This document shows positions 18,093-25,732 of a stretch of DNA of 64,000 bases, piece after piece. The position numbers were made by a program, and so were the translations under genes. Where the stretch lies: assembly GCF_003967515.1 (NCBI RefSeq), contig NZ_BIFQ01000002.1, forward strand, positions 2,604,001-2,668,000, written 5' to 3'. The notes below the pieces were generated by a model. It had not been told where the DNA came from, searched no databases, and saw only the letters and a program-made list of their open reading frames with translations. Numbering within the stretch: position 1 is the first letter of the stretch; the number at the start of each line of letters is the position of its first letter. The stretch comes from Dictyobacter aurantiacus (lineage in GTDB: Bacteria > Chloroflexota > Ktedonobacteria > Ktedonobacterales > Ktedonobacteraceae).

Positions 18093-18295
18093 CTACAGAT
18101 ATTTATAGATAGCATAACATAATTACAGATTTTTGGCAACTGTCAAATACCCTCTATGCATCACCATGCTTGAGGCAATCTCCCATAGGGGATTGTCGTA
18201 GTTGCTCGTATACTTTTTTCGGTTCTCTATTGCGCTTTCTATTTTGGGCTCTGCACAGCTCTGTATGTTTATATATCCGCATAAAGGAGTGAGTA

Positions 18296-18646
18296 ATGGC
18301 TGGCGAGGCAGGCTCGGTTCGAGGAAATGTGCTGGCATTTGATGTAGGGGGGACACGTATGAAGGCTGGGATTGTCCAGAGCGATACGATTGTTGCGGGA
18401 CAGACAGTGCCGCTCAATGAAGAGGACCAGGCAAGGGACGCGCTGACCAGGATTGAGCAGATCAGCCAGTCGTTATTGGCGCACCATGATATTTCCGCTC
18501 TTGGCCTCTCTATTCGTGGCATCGTCGATCCTCAATCAGGAATCATCCTAGATGTGAATGGCATCCTCTCCGAACTCATCCATGTTCCGCTGGGCGAGAG
18601 GTTGTCTCATAAATTAGGATGTCCAGTCTTCACTGAGTATAATGGG
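18296..18646 (+). pseudogene. ROK-family sugar kinase, 5' fragment cut by IS3
   Basis: Begins at ATG 18296 with GGAG six bases upstream. The frame has the ROK N-terminal ATP-binding motif LAFDVGGTRMKAGIV near residue 12, then ALGLSIRGIVDPQSGI and PVFTEYN. The family expects a second phosphate-binding block and the catalytic Asp after that point, but the sequence enters an IS3 element at about 18643. The 3' part is not found beyond the element, so it was deleted or lies elsewhere. ROK kinases phosphorylate glucose or other hexoses; the gene may once have served the nearby sugar transporter. Confidence 0.85.
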
Positions 18647-18716
18647 GGCGGAAAACTGGACAGGTCAATGAGATACAATAGCAGGAAGGAGACAAGCATC
18701 CGCAAGGAGGAAAACC

Positions 18717-19007
18717 ATGGCAAGTTCACCGAAAAAGTACAGCAGTAATTTCAAAGCGAAAGTGGCTCTGGAAGCAATAAAAGGTCTGAAAACAATCAAC
18801 GAGATATCTTCAGAGTATGGAGTGCACTCTACCCAAATTACGCAATGGAAAAAGCAAGTCCTCGATGAACTGCCAGCCATCTTTGAGCGCCCAGGATCTG
18901 AGCGAGCGAAGAATGAAGACGCCTTAATAGCAAGCTTATACCAACAAATCGGCCAACTCAAAGTAGAGGCAGATTTTCTCAAAAAAAAATCAGATCAGTA
19001 CCGTTGA
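18717..19007 (+). CDS. IS3-family transposase OrfA
   Basis: A 96-residue protein: a helix-turn-helix (YSSNFKAKVALEAIKGLKT, then SEYGVHSTQITQWKKQVL) followed by a leucine-zipper-like region toward the C-terminus (ALIASLYQQIGQLKVEADFL). The ATG follows AAGGAGG. It binds the element's ends and dimerises. Near its end a run of nine A residues (18981-18989) encodes three Lys; this run is where a switch into the orfB frame would occur. Confidence 0.9.
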   Translation: MASSPKKYSSNFKAKVALEAIKGLKTINEISSEYGVHSTQITQWKKQVLDELPAIFERPGSERAKNEDALIASLYQQIGQLKVEADFLKKKSDQYR

Positions 19008-19845
19008 AGGGAAGCGGCGCTTGATCGAGCCACATCACCCACACCTGTCGATCGCACGTCAGTGTGAACTGTTGGGATTAGCTCGTTCAAGTTATTACTA
19101 TGAGCCTGTGCCTGAAAGTGAGGAAGATCTGCTGTTGATGCGGTTGCTTGATGAACAATATACGCGAACTCCCTTTTATGGAAAGCGGAAAATGGTGGTG
19201 TTCCTTCAAGAACAAGGATATACCGTCGATCGGAAACGAGTACGACGGCTGATGCAGCGGATGGGCCTGGAAACAATCTATCCAAAACCACGGGTGAGCC
19301 TGCCGGGAGAACCCTCGGTACGCTATCCCTATCTTCTGCGCGGTATGAGCATCGATCGGATTGACCAGGTCTGGAGCTGCGATATCACCTACATTCGCCT
19401 GGCGCGAGGCTCTGTGTTCCTGATGGCGATTATTGATTGGTTCAGCCGGTTTGTGCTGGCGTGGGAACTTTCAACCACATTGGAGACCAGTTTTTGCCTG
19501 GAAGCGCTGGACCGAGCCTTACAAGCGGCCCGGCCAGAGATTTTCAATACTGATCAGGGTGCTCAATTCACCAGCAAGGACTTCACTGGTCGTTTACTCC
19601 AGGCAGCGATTCGTATCAGCTGGGATGGGCGCGGGCGGGCGTTAGACAATATCTTTGTGGAACGCTTATGGCGCAGTGTGAAATATGAGGAAGTCTATCT
19701 CAAAGACCACCAAACCGTGTCAGAAGCGAGAAAGGGGTTAGCAGACTACTTTCATTTTTACAATTACAAGCGATATCATCAGTCCTTAGATTATAAAACG
19801 CCTTTTGCTGTGTATCGACCTGATTGTTTACCATCAATTCTCTGA
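18991..19845 (+). CDS. IS3-family transposase OrfB (DDE integrase)
   Basis: The frame is open from the A9 run and reads QISTVEGKRRLIEPHHPHLS onward to TGA-terminated SIL at 19845; a TTG at 19021 is the only nearby start, so production as an OrfAB fusion is more likely. The DDE residues are visible in WSCDITYIRL, FNTDQGAQFTS and NIFVERLWRSVKYEEVYL. The frame is +1 relative to orfA at the present A9 length, so fusion needs a +1 shift or transcriptional loss of one A, and not the -1 shift usual for IS3. The catalytic core seems intact. Confidence 0.88.
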   Translation, partial: QISTVEGKRRLIEPHHPHLSIARQCELLGLARSSYYYEPVPESEEDLLLMRLLDEQYTRTPFYGKRKMVVFLQEQGYTVDRKRVRRLMQRMGLETIYPKPRVSLPGEPSVRYPYLLRGMSIDRIDQVWSCDITYIRLARGSVFLMAIIDWFSRFVLAWELSTTLETSFCLEALDRALQAARPEIFNTDQGAQFTSKDFTGRLLQAAIRISWDGRGRALDNIFVERLWRSVKYEEVYLKDHQTVSEARKGLADYFHFYNYKRYHQSLDYKTPFAVYRPDCLPSIL

Positions 19846-19890
19846 TACTGCTGAGTTCTCTCTTAAAATTGGCCCATTTCTGTCTACACA

Positions 19891-20185
19891 CAACAGCTTG
19901 CTTCTGAGATGTTGACGACGTAGAATTCTCAGCGAGAGAGGCACTCAATGCCAGCTACATTGGGAAGTGGAACCTGGAGAACCTTTTTCTGTCTATGGAA
20001 ATCGACTCTTGTTGTCTAAGTGGGAAATGCGCTGCGATCCCTCATGAACCTTTGAGGAAGCCCGTGCCGACCTTTCGTGTGTAGCTGGGCAGGGCGCATT
20101 TGCGGGTTCCGACCTCTCTCACCCAACAATTCTGGTTATGGACGATGCCAAGAAAAAGACACTCTGTTTTTTCAGCGAGAAGAGG
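19891..20185. other. Region between IS3 and IS110 transposase; possible bridge RNA
   Basis: No gene is supported. IS110-group elements carry their bridge RNA in the non-coding DNA between the left end and the transposase start, so the 3' half of this stretch is where such an RNA should lie. I could not fold it or find paired target and donor loops by eye. The first bases may be flank left from the IS3 insertion event. Confidence 0.3.
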
Positions 20186-20191
20186 ATGTCC

Positions 20192-21633
20192 ATGGCTACT
20201 AAGACAAAGGCACGCACGAAGCTGACTCTACTTCATCTGCTTCCACAGGAAACTCTCTACGTGGGGGTCGATATCGGAAAATTTCGACATGTTGCAGGCT
20301 TCCTCTCACGAACGTTGCTCACACGCCATGAGCATTTTGAAGGCTGCCCAACCTTTGTGTTCGAACAATCACGAGAAGGTTTCCGCTCATTTGTCGAGCG
20401 CCTTGGGGAGTATGTGCCGCTCGAACAGACCATTGTTTTGTTGGAACATACCGGTCATTACCACCGGCTTTTAGAACAATACCTGCTTGATCTGGATATT
20501 ACCGTGTACCGCGTGCATGTCCAAAAGCGAGTGGAGGGCATGCTCAAAACGGATAAACGGGATGCACTGAGCCTCGCCAATGCGCTTTACACCCAGCTTG
20601 AACTAGGAGCCCAGGTTCAGGACAAAATGCAATTAGTACGCCGGATTGAGCCTCCTACTAGCGCGGCTGCCCAACTCCAAGGAGTGATGCGCCATCGGTA
20701 TGAACTGGGCCACATGAGTACCCAATAAGTACCCAATATCGGAATAAATTAACGGCGATTTGCGATCAACTCTTCCCTGAGCTGGTTCAAGTCTTCCGCG
20801 ACCCGAATTTGCCTACGGCACTTGCCTTTCGCTCTGCGTTCCCAACCCCACACGCTATCGGCGTGGCTTCTTTGGGCGACTTACGTGCGGCCCGTCAGAG
20901 AACTTTTCCTTCTGATGCCCAACTGCTTGAACTTCAGCGGTTGGCCGACACAACCATTGGAGTCACTGATCTTGATAGACAACGAGGTCTTGTGCTTGAA
21001 CAAGGCTTGCAGATCAAAGAACTTCAGCTCGTTCAGCAGCACCTAGAGGATCTCCGAACGGCCATTGTGGATATTGTCCAAAACTGTTGGGAAGGTCAGA
21101 TCTTACTTTCCATCCCTCCAATCGGACCGGTACAAGCTGCAACTATCATTGCCACCATTGGCAACATTGCCAATTTTGCCAAGGCATGTGAACTCAAGTC
21201 CTACTTCGGCTGGGCTCCGAGAAAAAAACAGACTGGGGTTACCATGGATCGGACCAACCTCTCAACCCGAGGGGTCCGCCCCATGAAGCAAATGCTCTTT
21301 CTGATGGCGGCGCGGGCAACGACTCTCGATTGTGAATGGGCTAGGATCTATCGGCGCTTGCTCCCTCGCCTCTGCACCTACGACGAGAAGACCAAGGAGT
21401 ATCGAGGCAAGAAAAAGGTGCTCGGTAGAATAGCTGGACAGATGGCTTCAATGATTTATGCCTTGCTCAAGACGGATCAGGAAACACTCTCCCAGGTGCC
21501 CCCAGGAGAAACGCCTCCTCCTCCGATGCTCTATGACCGAGAGGTCCATCGCAAGCATCAAGAAGGCTCCTATTGCTCGCTCAAGCCCAATACGCTGCCC
21601 AGAAAGATTCTTCAACTTCCAGGTAAGTTGTAA
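20192..21633 (+). pseudogene. IS110-family transposase disrupted by an 11-bp tandem duplication
   Basis: Starts at ATG 20192 (or 20186) after AGAGG. The RuvC-like DEDD domain is present in VGVDIGKFRH, LLEHTGHYH and KTDKRDALSLA. The frame then meets TAA at 20726. The second half resumes in another frame with the C-terminal domain: SIPPIGPVQAATIIA, FGWAPRKKQTG and STRGVRPMKQMLF, which carries the Ser nucleophile. The cause is visible: AGTACCCAATA occurs twice in tandem (20717-20727 and 20728-20738). Removing one copy restores a single frame through the junction. The break is therefore a recent, simple and revertible duplication. IS110 enzymes recombine DNA with a bridge RNA. Confidence 0.9.
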
Positions 21634-21696
21634 TGCCCTCTCAATGAGAGCCTCCTCGTTTTCTTCCTCCAACCACGAGGGAAAGGGGGTAGGGAG

Positions 21697-21722
21697 CCTC
21701 AAGCTTCTAGAAAAGCTTGAGG
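21697..21722. repeat. 10-bp perfect inverted repeat after IS110
   Basis: CCTCAAGCTT (21697-21706) pairs with AAGCTTGAGG (21713-21722) around a six-base loop, followed by CGTGGGTGG. The shape and following sequence recall the right-end hairpin of IS200/IS605-type elements, but no transposase of that family is adjacent. It could also be part of the IS110 end. Confidence 0.5.
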
Positions 21723-21791
21723 CGTGGGTGGAAGGGGAATCTCAGGAGACGCCAGCTCTATGGGCAACAAATCTAAGTCAAGCTGTTGTGC

Positions 21792-21853
21792 AAGGTTCAT
21801 AACAACCTGGCTGGAAATCCTCAACAATTTCCAGCCAGGTTGTTATGAACCTT
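21792..21853. repeat. 27-bp perfect inverted repeat, strong hairpin
   Basis: Arms 21792-21818 and 21827-21853 are perfectly complementary over 27 bp and enclose an 8-base loop. It lies 160 bp after the IS110 transposase and 85 bp before the next gene. There is no T-run on either side, so it is not a classical intrinsic terminator. It could be a U-less terminator, a small palindromic mobile element or a replication/recombination structure. Confidence 0.8.
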
Positions 21854-21938
21854 AGACAAGTGATACCACCGTATAGTGTGTCACCGATGCACTCTGGTGA
21901 TGAGCGGTGTTGTTCTCTGAAGAAGGAAAGGATGAAGG

Positions 21939-22310
21939 ATGCCTGATCTGTGGATAGCGGATATTCCGGAAGATGTTTTTGGCTCGTTGCAAACGCTTGC
22001 CCGTTCAGCGAAGGTAGCAGAAGACGTGTGGATGCGAGAGTACATCATTGCGTCGCTACGGGTGATATGCCCTATTCCTCAAGAGTCCTATGTGCTTCAT
22101 TGTAAAGGCAAGCAGGGGAGTTCTGGCATGATTTCCCGAAGATATAAGGAACCAGTCCTCCAAACAAAAGCGACATTGGTGTCACCTCGTCAAGAAGAAG
22201 CGTTTGAAAAAGCAGCGGAATTGGTGCGCCGAAACAAGATAGGAGATCGTGAGCTGGCCATCCAGATGTTTCAAACGGCATTTGATGAGGTTATTGAAGA
22301 TCTCGGATGA
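21939..22310 (+). CDS. Small hypothetical protein, possibly ribbon-helix-helix antitoxin-like
   Basis: A 123-residue protein with a good ribosome site (GGAAAGGATGAAGG before ATG 21939). The start, PDLWIADIPEDVFGSLQTLA followed by a helix, resembles FitA/VapB-type ribbon-helix-helix antitoxins, in which an initial beta strand reads DNA. The rest is helical and charged (QEEAFEKAAELVRRNKIGD) and longer than a typical antitoxin. No toxin gene (PIN or MazF type) follows. It may be a lone regulator or an orphaned antitoxin; the assignment is tentative. Confidence 0.6.
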   Translation: MPDLWIADIPEDVFGSLQTLARSAKVAEDVWMREYIIASLRVICPIPQESYVLHCKGKQGSSGMISRRYKEPVLQTKATLVSPRQEEAFEKAAELVRRNKIGDRELAIQMFQTAFDEVIEDLG

Positions 22311-23026
22311 TGGGCCGAATCACGTGAGTGGATGACCAAAGGGACGGATGGAGGCAAGGTGAGCAGGTCCGGTGAACGTGCCGGGCCTGCGCGCTGTTTT
22401 TCGTTGTTGGAGGCCGTTATGGCTCCAATAGTGTGCTCAGGAGGGCGGCCAGCTGGGAGGTGTGGATGGTGGCGTTCGGGCACGAAGTGAGCAGGAGGGC
22501 GAAGATGCGGTGGAGATCGGCGTCGAACTGCTGAAGATCGAGTTCATGTGGGGATGAACATTACATTACTTTCTCAGCAAGCATTTCATTGCCAGGTGGT
22601 AGTAAGTGCGACGCGTGGACAGATTTTAGGGCGAAGAGTGAACAATCAGCGCGAAGCGTGATCAGCTCATCTATTGCTGATGAGCAACATGGCTGCTACA
22701 AGCAGATTTACCACTTTCAATAGTGTAAATTCATGAGCAAAATTTGCTTGGGTTGTGAGCTTCTGTTGCCCTGTTCCGGCCTGTTTTTGGGCTGAAACAG
22801 GCGAGTCTTGTCATTTAAACTCATTCGTGGCGCGTTTCAATCAGATAACCTGGCACCAAATTGCCAATAATTGGCTTGAGAAGCTTACCAAGACAATTTT
22901 TCAGAAAAATCATTGAAACCATAATATGGCGCATACCTATCGAAAACCGCTTTTAGAGCGGCGTAGCCTTTTTCTCTCACAACATGACCAGGGTTAAAAA
23001 GAGATGCGATTTCTCAGGTCGTCCTC
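22311..23026. other. Gene-poor region with repeat copy A
   Basis: No complete gene. Around 22420-22560 the minus strand reads LDLQQFDADLHRIFALLL and TSQLAALLSTLLEP, protein-like but without a start, probably a gene end or relic that was not recognised. From about 22592 a repeat begins that recurs in inverted orientation at 24745-24985. The last 200 bp, up to the merR-like stop codon, show nothing clear. Confidence 0.4.
22592..22820 (+). repeat. Inverted-repeat copy A flanking the merR-patatin pair
   Basis: The first 76 bases (about 22592-22667), including GCGACGCGTGGACAGATTTT and GCGCGAAGCGTG, match the reverse complement of 24904-24979 at roughly nine of ten positions by eye. Shared words continue more loosely (TGTAAATTC, then GCGAGTCTTGTCATTT against GCGAGACTTGTCATTT) for some 230 bp. 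Copies A and B face each other around the merR-like and patatin genes. Confidence 0.7.
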
Positions 23027-23407
23027 TCACTCCTCCCCTTTTCCTTCAGCGCCCATCAACGCCATTTTGTGTGCCAACATCTGTGCAAGATACGTTTGAA
23101 CCTGTTCCAATTCGGCTTGTTTCCTGTCGATCTCTTTCATCTTTTGATGAAGAAGCTCAACAATCTTTGGGAGGGAAAGCTCCTGTGCCTTATTTGCTTG
23201 GATCAGCGCTTTGAATTCTGCTAACGTAAATCCTGCTGCCTGAAACTTTTTGAGCAGGAGAAGAAGCTCAACGGCCTCCTGACAATAGTCGCGATAGTTA
23301 TTGGCTTCACGTCGAACATAGGGTGTATCGAGCAGCCCTTCCTTCTCATAAAAGCGAATGGTGGGAGTTGTCAAACCAGTCTTGTGTGCCAACTCATGGA
23401 TTTTCAT
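23027..23407 (-). CDS. MerR-family transcriptional regulator
   Basis: A 126-residue regulator started at ATG 23407, which has AAGGAG six bases upstream; ATG 23413 is too close to that site. Residues 1-70 form the winged helix-turn-helix with KIHELAHKTGLTTPTIRFYE and the wing motif NNYRDY. A long dimer helix follows (KIVELLHQKMKEIDRKQAEL, then EQVQTYL). No Cys-rich metal loop or effector domain is present at the C-terminus, so it is unlikely to be a metal sensor. It is divergent from the patatin-like gene; the promoter between them has the stretched spacer and central dyad typical of MerR targets. Confidence 0.92.
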   Translation of the reverse strand: MKIHELAHKTGLTTPTIRFYEKEGLLDTPYVRREANNYRDYCQEAVELLLLLKKFQAAGFTLAEFKALIQANKAQELSLPKIVELLHQKMKEIDRKQAELEQVQTYLAQMLAHKMALMGAEGKGEE

Positions 23408-23428
23408 AGGCATCTCCTTCCAAAGGTC

Positions 23429-23460
23429 TTGACCTTCAAGTATACTTCATGGTTTACACT
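23429..23460 (+). promoter_or_regulatory. MerR-type promoter with 20-bp spacer
   Basis: The -35 TTGACC (23429-23434) and -10 TACACT (23455-23460) are separated by 20 bp, longer than the usual 17. The spacer centre holds the palindrome AAGTATACTT (23438-23447). A dyad between over-spaced promoter elements is the classic MerR activation layout. It points toward the patatin-like gene, whose start is 169 bp further on. Confidence 0.7.
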
Positions 23461-23628
23461 CTGCATAGTGAGTAGCACAGAGCAGCACAGAATCAAAAGG
23501 AACAGGATGTGCGTGAGTAGCATCTGGTTGGGTGTCTTCCTGACATCGGATAGCTTCCTTTTTGCCTGTGTGTATGAGGAGGCTGCTCATGAACACCTAT
23601 TGTTTGTGCCAGAAAAAAGGAGATTGAT

Positions 23629-24483
23629 ATGACCATTCAGAAGCAAAAAGCATCGACCCGAGCCATTGTCCTGGGCGGAGGTGGGGTAACCGGCATTGCC
23701 TGGGAAATTGGTATCCTAACGAGCTTGCTCGAAGCCAGAATTGCCCTTCATGAGGCAGACACCATCATCGGCACTTCTGCAGGGGCCTTTGTTGGAGTGG
23801 CCCTGGCTAGCGGTTACGATATGAACCGGCTCTTCGCTGCCCAGTCAAAACCGAGTGATGCTGAGATCCCGGTTGCAGCGTCCGAGCAGACCACCACAGC
23901 GTGGTATCACGCGTTCGCCACCGGAGGAAGTGACCCGCAGCGCGTCGGTGCGGCAATGGGTGCCATTGCTAGAGAACATCCTGAGCCGGTGCCGGTCGCG
24001 CAACGTCGGCGCGTGGTCGAGGCTCGGCTCGTCACGACCGAGTGGCCTCTGAGGTTGCAGGTGACCGCTATTGACGCTGAGACTGGACAATTGCATGTCT
24101 TCGATCGAACATCAGGTATTGCTCTCACCGGTGCAGTGATGGCGAGTGGAGCTGTCCCAGGTGTCTGGCCGCCAGTGTCCATCAATGGCAGAATATGGAT
24201 TGATGGGGGCATGGTGTCGACGACCAATGCACGCCTGGCCCAGGGCTACGAGCGGGTCGTGATTCTTGCTCCGATGCCGACCAGCTACGGTTCAATCCCA
24301 GGAGTCGCAGAAGATGTGGCGGTGATGAGCGCCAATGCGAACGTTTTTCTTGTCAAACCAGATCCGCAAAGCATTGCAGCGATCGGCACCAATCCATATG
24401 ACCCGACACGCCGGAGTGTGGCCGCAACTTCCGGGCGAGCACAGGGTAGGAGCATCGCTGCCAGCATCGCCGCCATGTGGTGA
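23629..24483 (+). CDS. Patatin-like phospholipase
   Basis: A 284-residue protein. The patatin signature is complete: oxyanion hole GGGGVTG near residue 17, nucleophile elbow GTSAG near 48 and catalytic Asp in IDGGMVSTTNARLA near 190, giving the Ser-Asp dyad of this family. No signal peptide, so it should act in the cytoplasm on phospholipids or acyl esters. The ATG at 23629 has AGGAGATTGAT upstream. It is divergent from the MerR gene and probably its target. The pair is enclosed by inverted repeat copies, so it may have moved as a unit. Confidence 0.92.
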   Translation: MTIQKQKASTRAIVLGGGGVTGIAWEIGILTSLLEARIALHEADTIIGTSAGAFVGVALASGYDMNRLFAAQSKPSDAEIPVAASEQTTTAWYHAFATGGSDPQRVGAAMGAIAREHPEPVPVAQRRRVVEARLVTTEWPLRLQVTAIDAETGQLHVFDRTSGIALTGAVMASGAVPGVWPPVSINGRIWIDGGMVSTTNARLAQGYERVVILAPMPTSYGSIPGVAEDVAVMSANANVFLVKPDPQSIAAIGTNPYDPTRRSVAATSGRAQGRSIAASIAAMW

Positions 24484-25293
24484 CCAGACCGCCGGGTGCT
24501 TCCAGTCCCGGTTACCCCTGAAGGCATGGTGCAAAAGCTGCCGCCATCCTCCTTTTTGCATCGGAAAGGATCTATAAAAACCGTAACATGGCGTTTTTCT
24601 CGTATAAAATGGCGTTGCGTCAAAAAAGTTTACAAAAGAGATGATCTACGAATGTCTCGGCACAAGAAAATATTGTTCCGCCAAATTATGCGAGAGAGGC
24701 AGTCGGCTCGAAGCGCTTGGCAGCGTGGCAGATTATTGAAGAAACAGTATTTTTTAGCTGAAAAATGACAAGTCTCGCTGGGTTCCCTGCTACTATAGCC
24801 CACACATAACAGGCAAAAGCAGTAACATTCGCACACGAATTTACAGAAACGATCCAGAACGATCCGCATCTCAAGCGGTTTCTCTCGTTGTCAATGGTTG
24901 TGCTGTTCACGCTTCGCGCCGATTATTCACTCTTCACCTAAAAATCTGTCCACGCGTCGCACATACTACCACCAGGCTGGTCGTAGTATGTCACCGTCAT
25001 GTGGATGGTATCAAACGTTCATTTTGCTCCGCCGCTCTCGGCGAGACCTTTTGACATTTCCAGGTAGCTTGTTTTCCCCTGGAGATGTCGGTCAAGATGT
25101 GCCATAAAATTTTCTCGGTGGTCCGCGTTGGCAACAGTGAGTGTTTCGTGTGCTGGGAGAGAGATGACTTTCTGACCATCTTTCCCAAAGAATTCGGGAT
25201 GCCCATTGGTTCTGAACGAATCAAATTGTGCTACTCCAATAGCATTCAGTGCCTGTAAGTAGAGATTGAGCGTTTGTATGTTGCCGGGGCGAT
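24484..25293. other. Gene-poor region with repeat copy B
   Basis: No supported gene. A 38-codon frame at 24652-24768 (MSRHKKILFRQIMRER, basic and ending LLKKQYFLAEK) has no clear ribosome site and was not recognised. The main content is repeat copy B (24745-24985). CATACTAC and GTGGTAGTATG near 24962-24990 form an imperfect dyad at its outer end. The rest shows nothing clear. Confidence 0.4.
24745..24985 (-). repeat. Inverted-repeat copy B flanking the merR-patatin pair
   Basis: The reverse complement of copy A at 22592-22820. The best-conserved part, 24904-24979, differs at only a few positions by eye; the inner end again shares the GCGAGACTTGTCATTT word. Divergence between the copies suggests an old duplication. 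Confidence 0.7.
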
Positions 25294-25342
25294 AGTCGAC
25301 AAGGGCGGCATTTCTCCTCGAGAAATGCCACCCTTGTCGACT
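25294..25342 (-). terminator. 23-bp hairpin after minus-strand hypothetical gene
   Basis: Arms 25294-25316 and 25320-25342 are complementary over 23 bp with one exception and a three-base loop. In a minus-strand transcript the exception is a G-U pair, while in a plus-strand transcript it is a C-A mismatch, so the structure was probably selected in minus-strand RNA. It starts six bases after the stop codon of the minus-strand gene ending at 25349. No U-tract follows, so it would be a U-less terminator or 3' protective hairpin. Confidence 0.65.
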
Positions 25343-25348
25343 ATGCTC

Positions 25349-25732
25349 TTATGAGAGAGGTGTGTTTTTCTTTGTTTGTTGCTCTGTACGCTTGTCGGAG
25401 GCACGTTGCATCCAGTCAAGCGAATAGGTTGGGCTCGCATATCCGAGGAAGTTGCCCATATCGAGCATGAGTTTGAGTTCACTGGTTTCCAGGTCTGGAG
25501 CCATTGCCGTCACAAAGCGGCGTCCATCGCTGGCTTCCACCAGGGCCCAGCAGACGACCTGTTCGGTAAAGAAGCCTGGTTCGCTCTCAGCTGGTTCCTG
25601 GGTATTGCCCCAGACGGCTCCCCAGCCTGGCAGCGCTGGCATAATCTGCAAAATGGTCAACGCTTCGCCTTCACGTGCTTCAGCTAGTTGTATGGGTTCC
25701 ACTATTTCTTCATGTCCTTCAATCGATTCCAT
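25349..25732 (-). CDS. Hypothetical protein
   Basis: A 127-residue acidic protein started at ATG 25732, with AAAGGTG six bases upstream. I do not recognise a family. The middle (FFTEQVVCWALVEASDGRRF then VTAMAPDLETSELKLML) alternates strand- and helix-like stretches and looks like a small folded domain. No membrane segment or signal peptide. Its 3' end is closed by a strong hairpin at 25294-25342. It stands alone with decayed DNA on both sides, so context gives no function. Confidence 0.62.
   Translation of the reverse strand: MESIEGHEEIVEPIQLAEAREGEALTILQIMPALPGWGAVWGNTQEPAESEPGFFTEQVVCWALVEASDGRRFVTAMAPDLETSELKLMLDMGNFLGYASPTYSLDWMQRASDKRTEQQTKKNTPLS

Larger units (their letters stand above)
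15680..18120 (-). mobile_element. IS607-family insertion sequence (TnpA serine recombinase and TnpB)
   Basis: The element has the standard IS607 order: a MerR-HTH serine recombinase gene followed by tnpB, with a 31-bp overlap of the two frames (17451-17481). Both genes look complete. Ends are estimates, because this family has no terminal inverted repeats and makes no target duplication; the left end should lie just upstream of tnpA and the right end after tnpB. Confidence 0.8.
18643..19890 (+). mobile_element. IS3-family insertion sequence
   Basis: Two frames, orfA and orfB, in the IS3 arrangement, inserted in the ROK kinase gene. Candidate ends are TGGGGGCGG at 18643 and TCTACACA at 19890; they match only partly as inverted repeats. 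No target duplication was recognised, which suggests flanking rearrangement. An A9 run near the end of orfA is a likely slippage site for the fused transposase. Confidence 0.75.

Noticed and set aside
20040-20185. A defined IS110 bridge RNA
   Set aside because: Position is right, but I could not identify target and donor loops by eye, so only the region is flagged.
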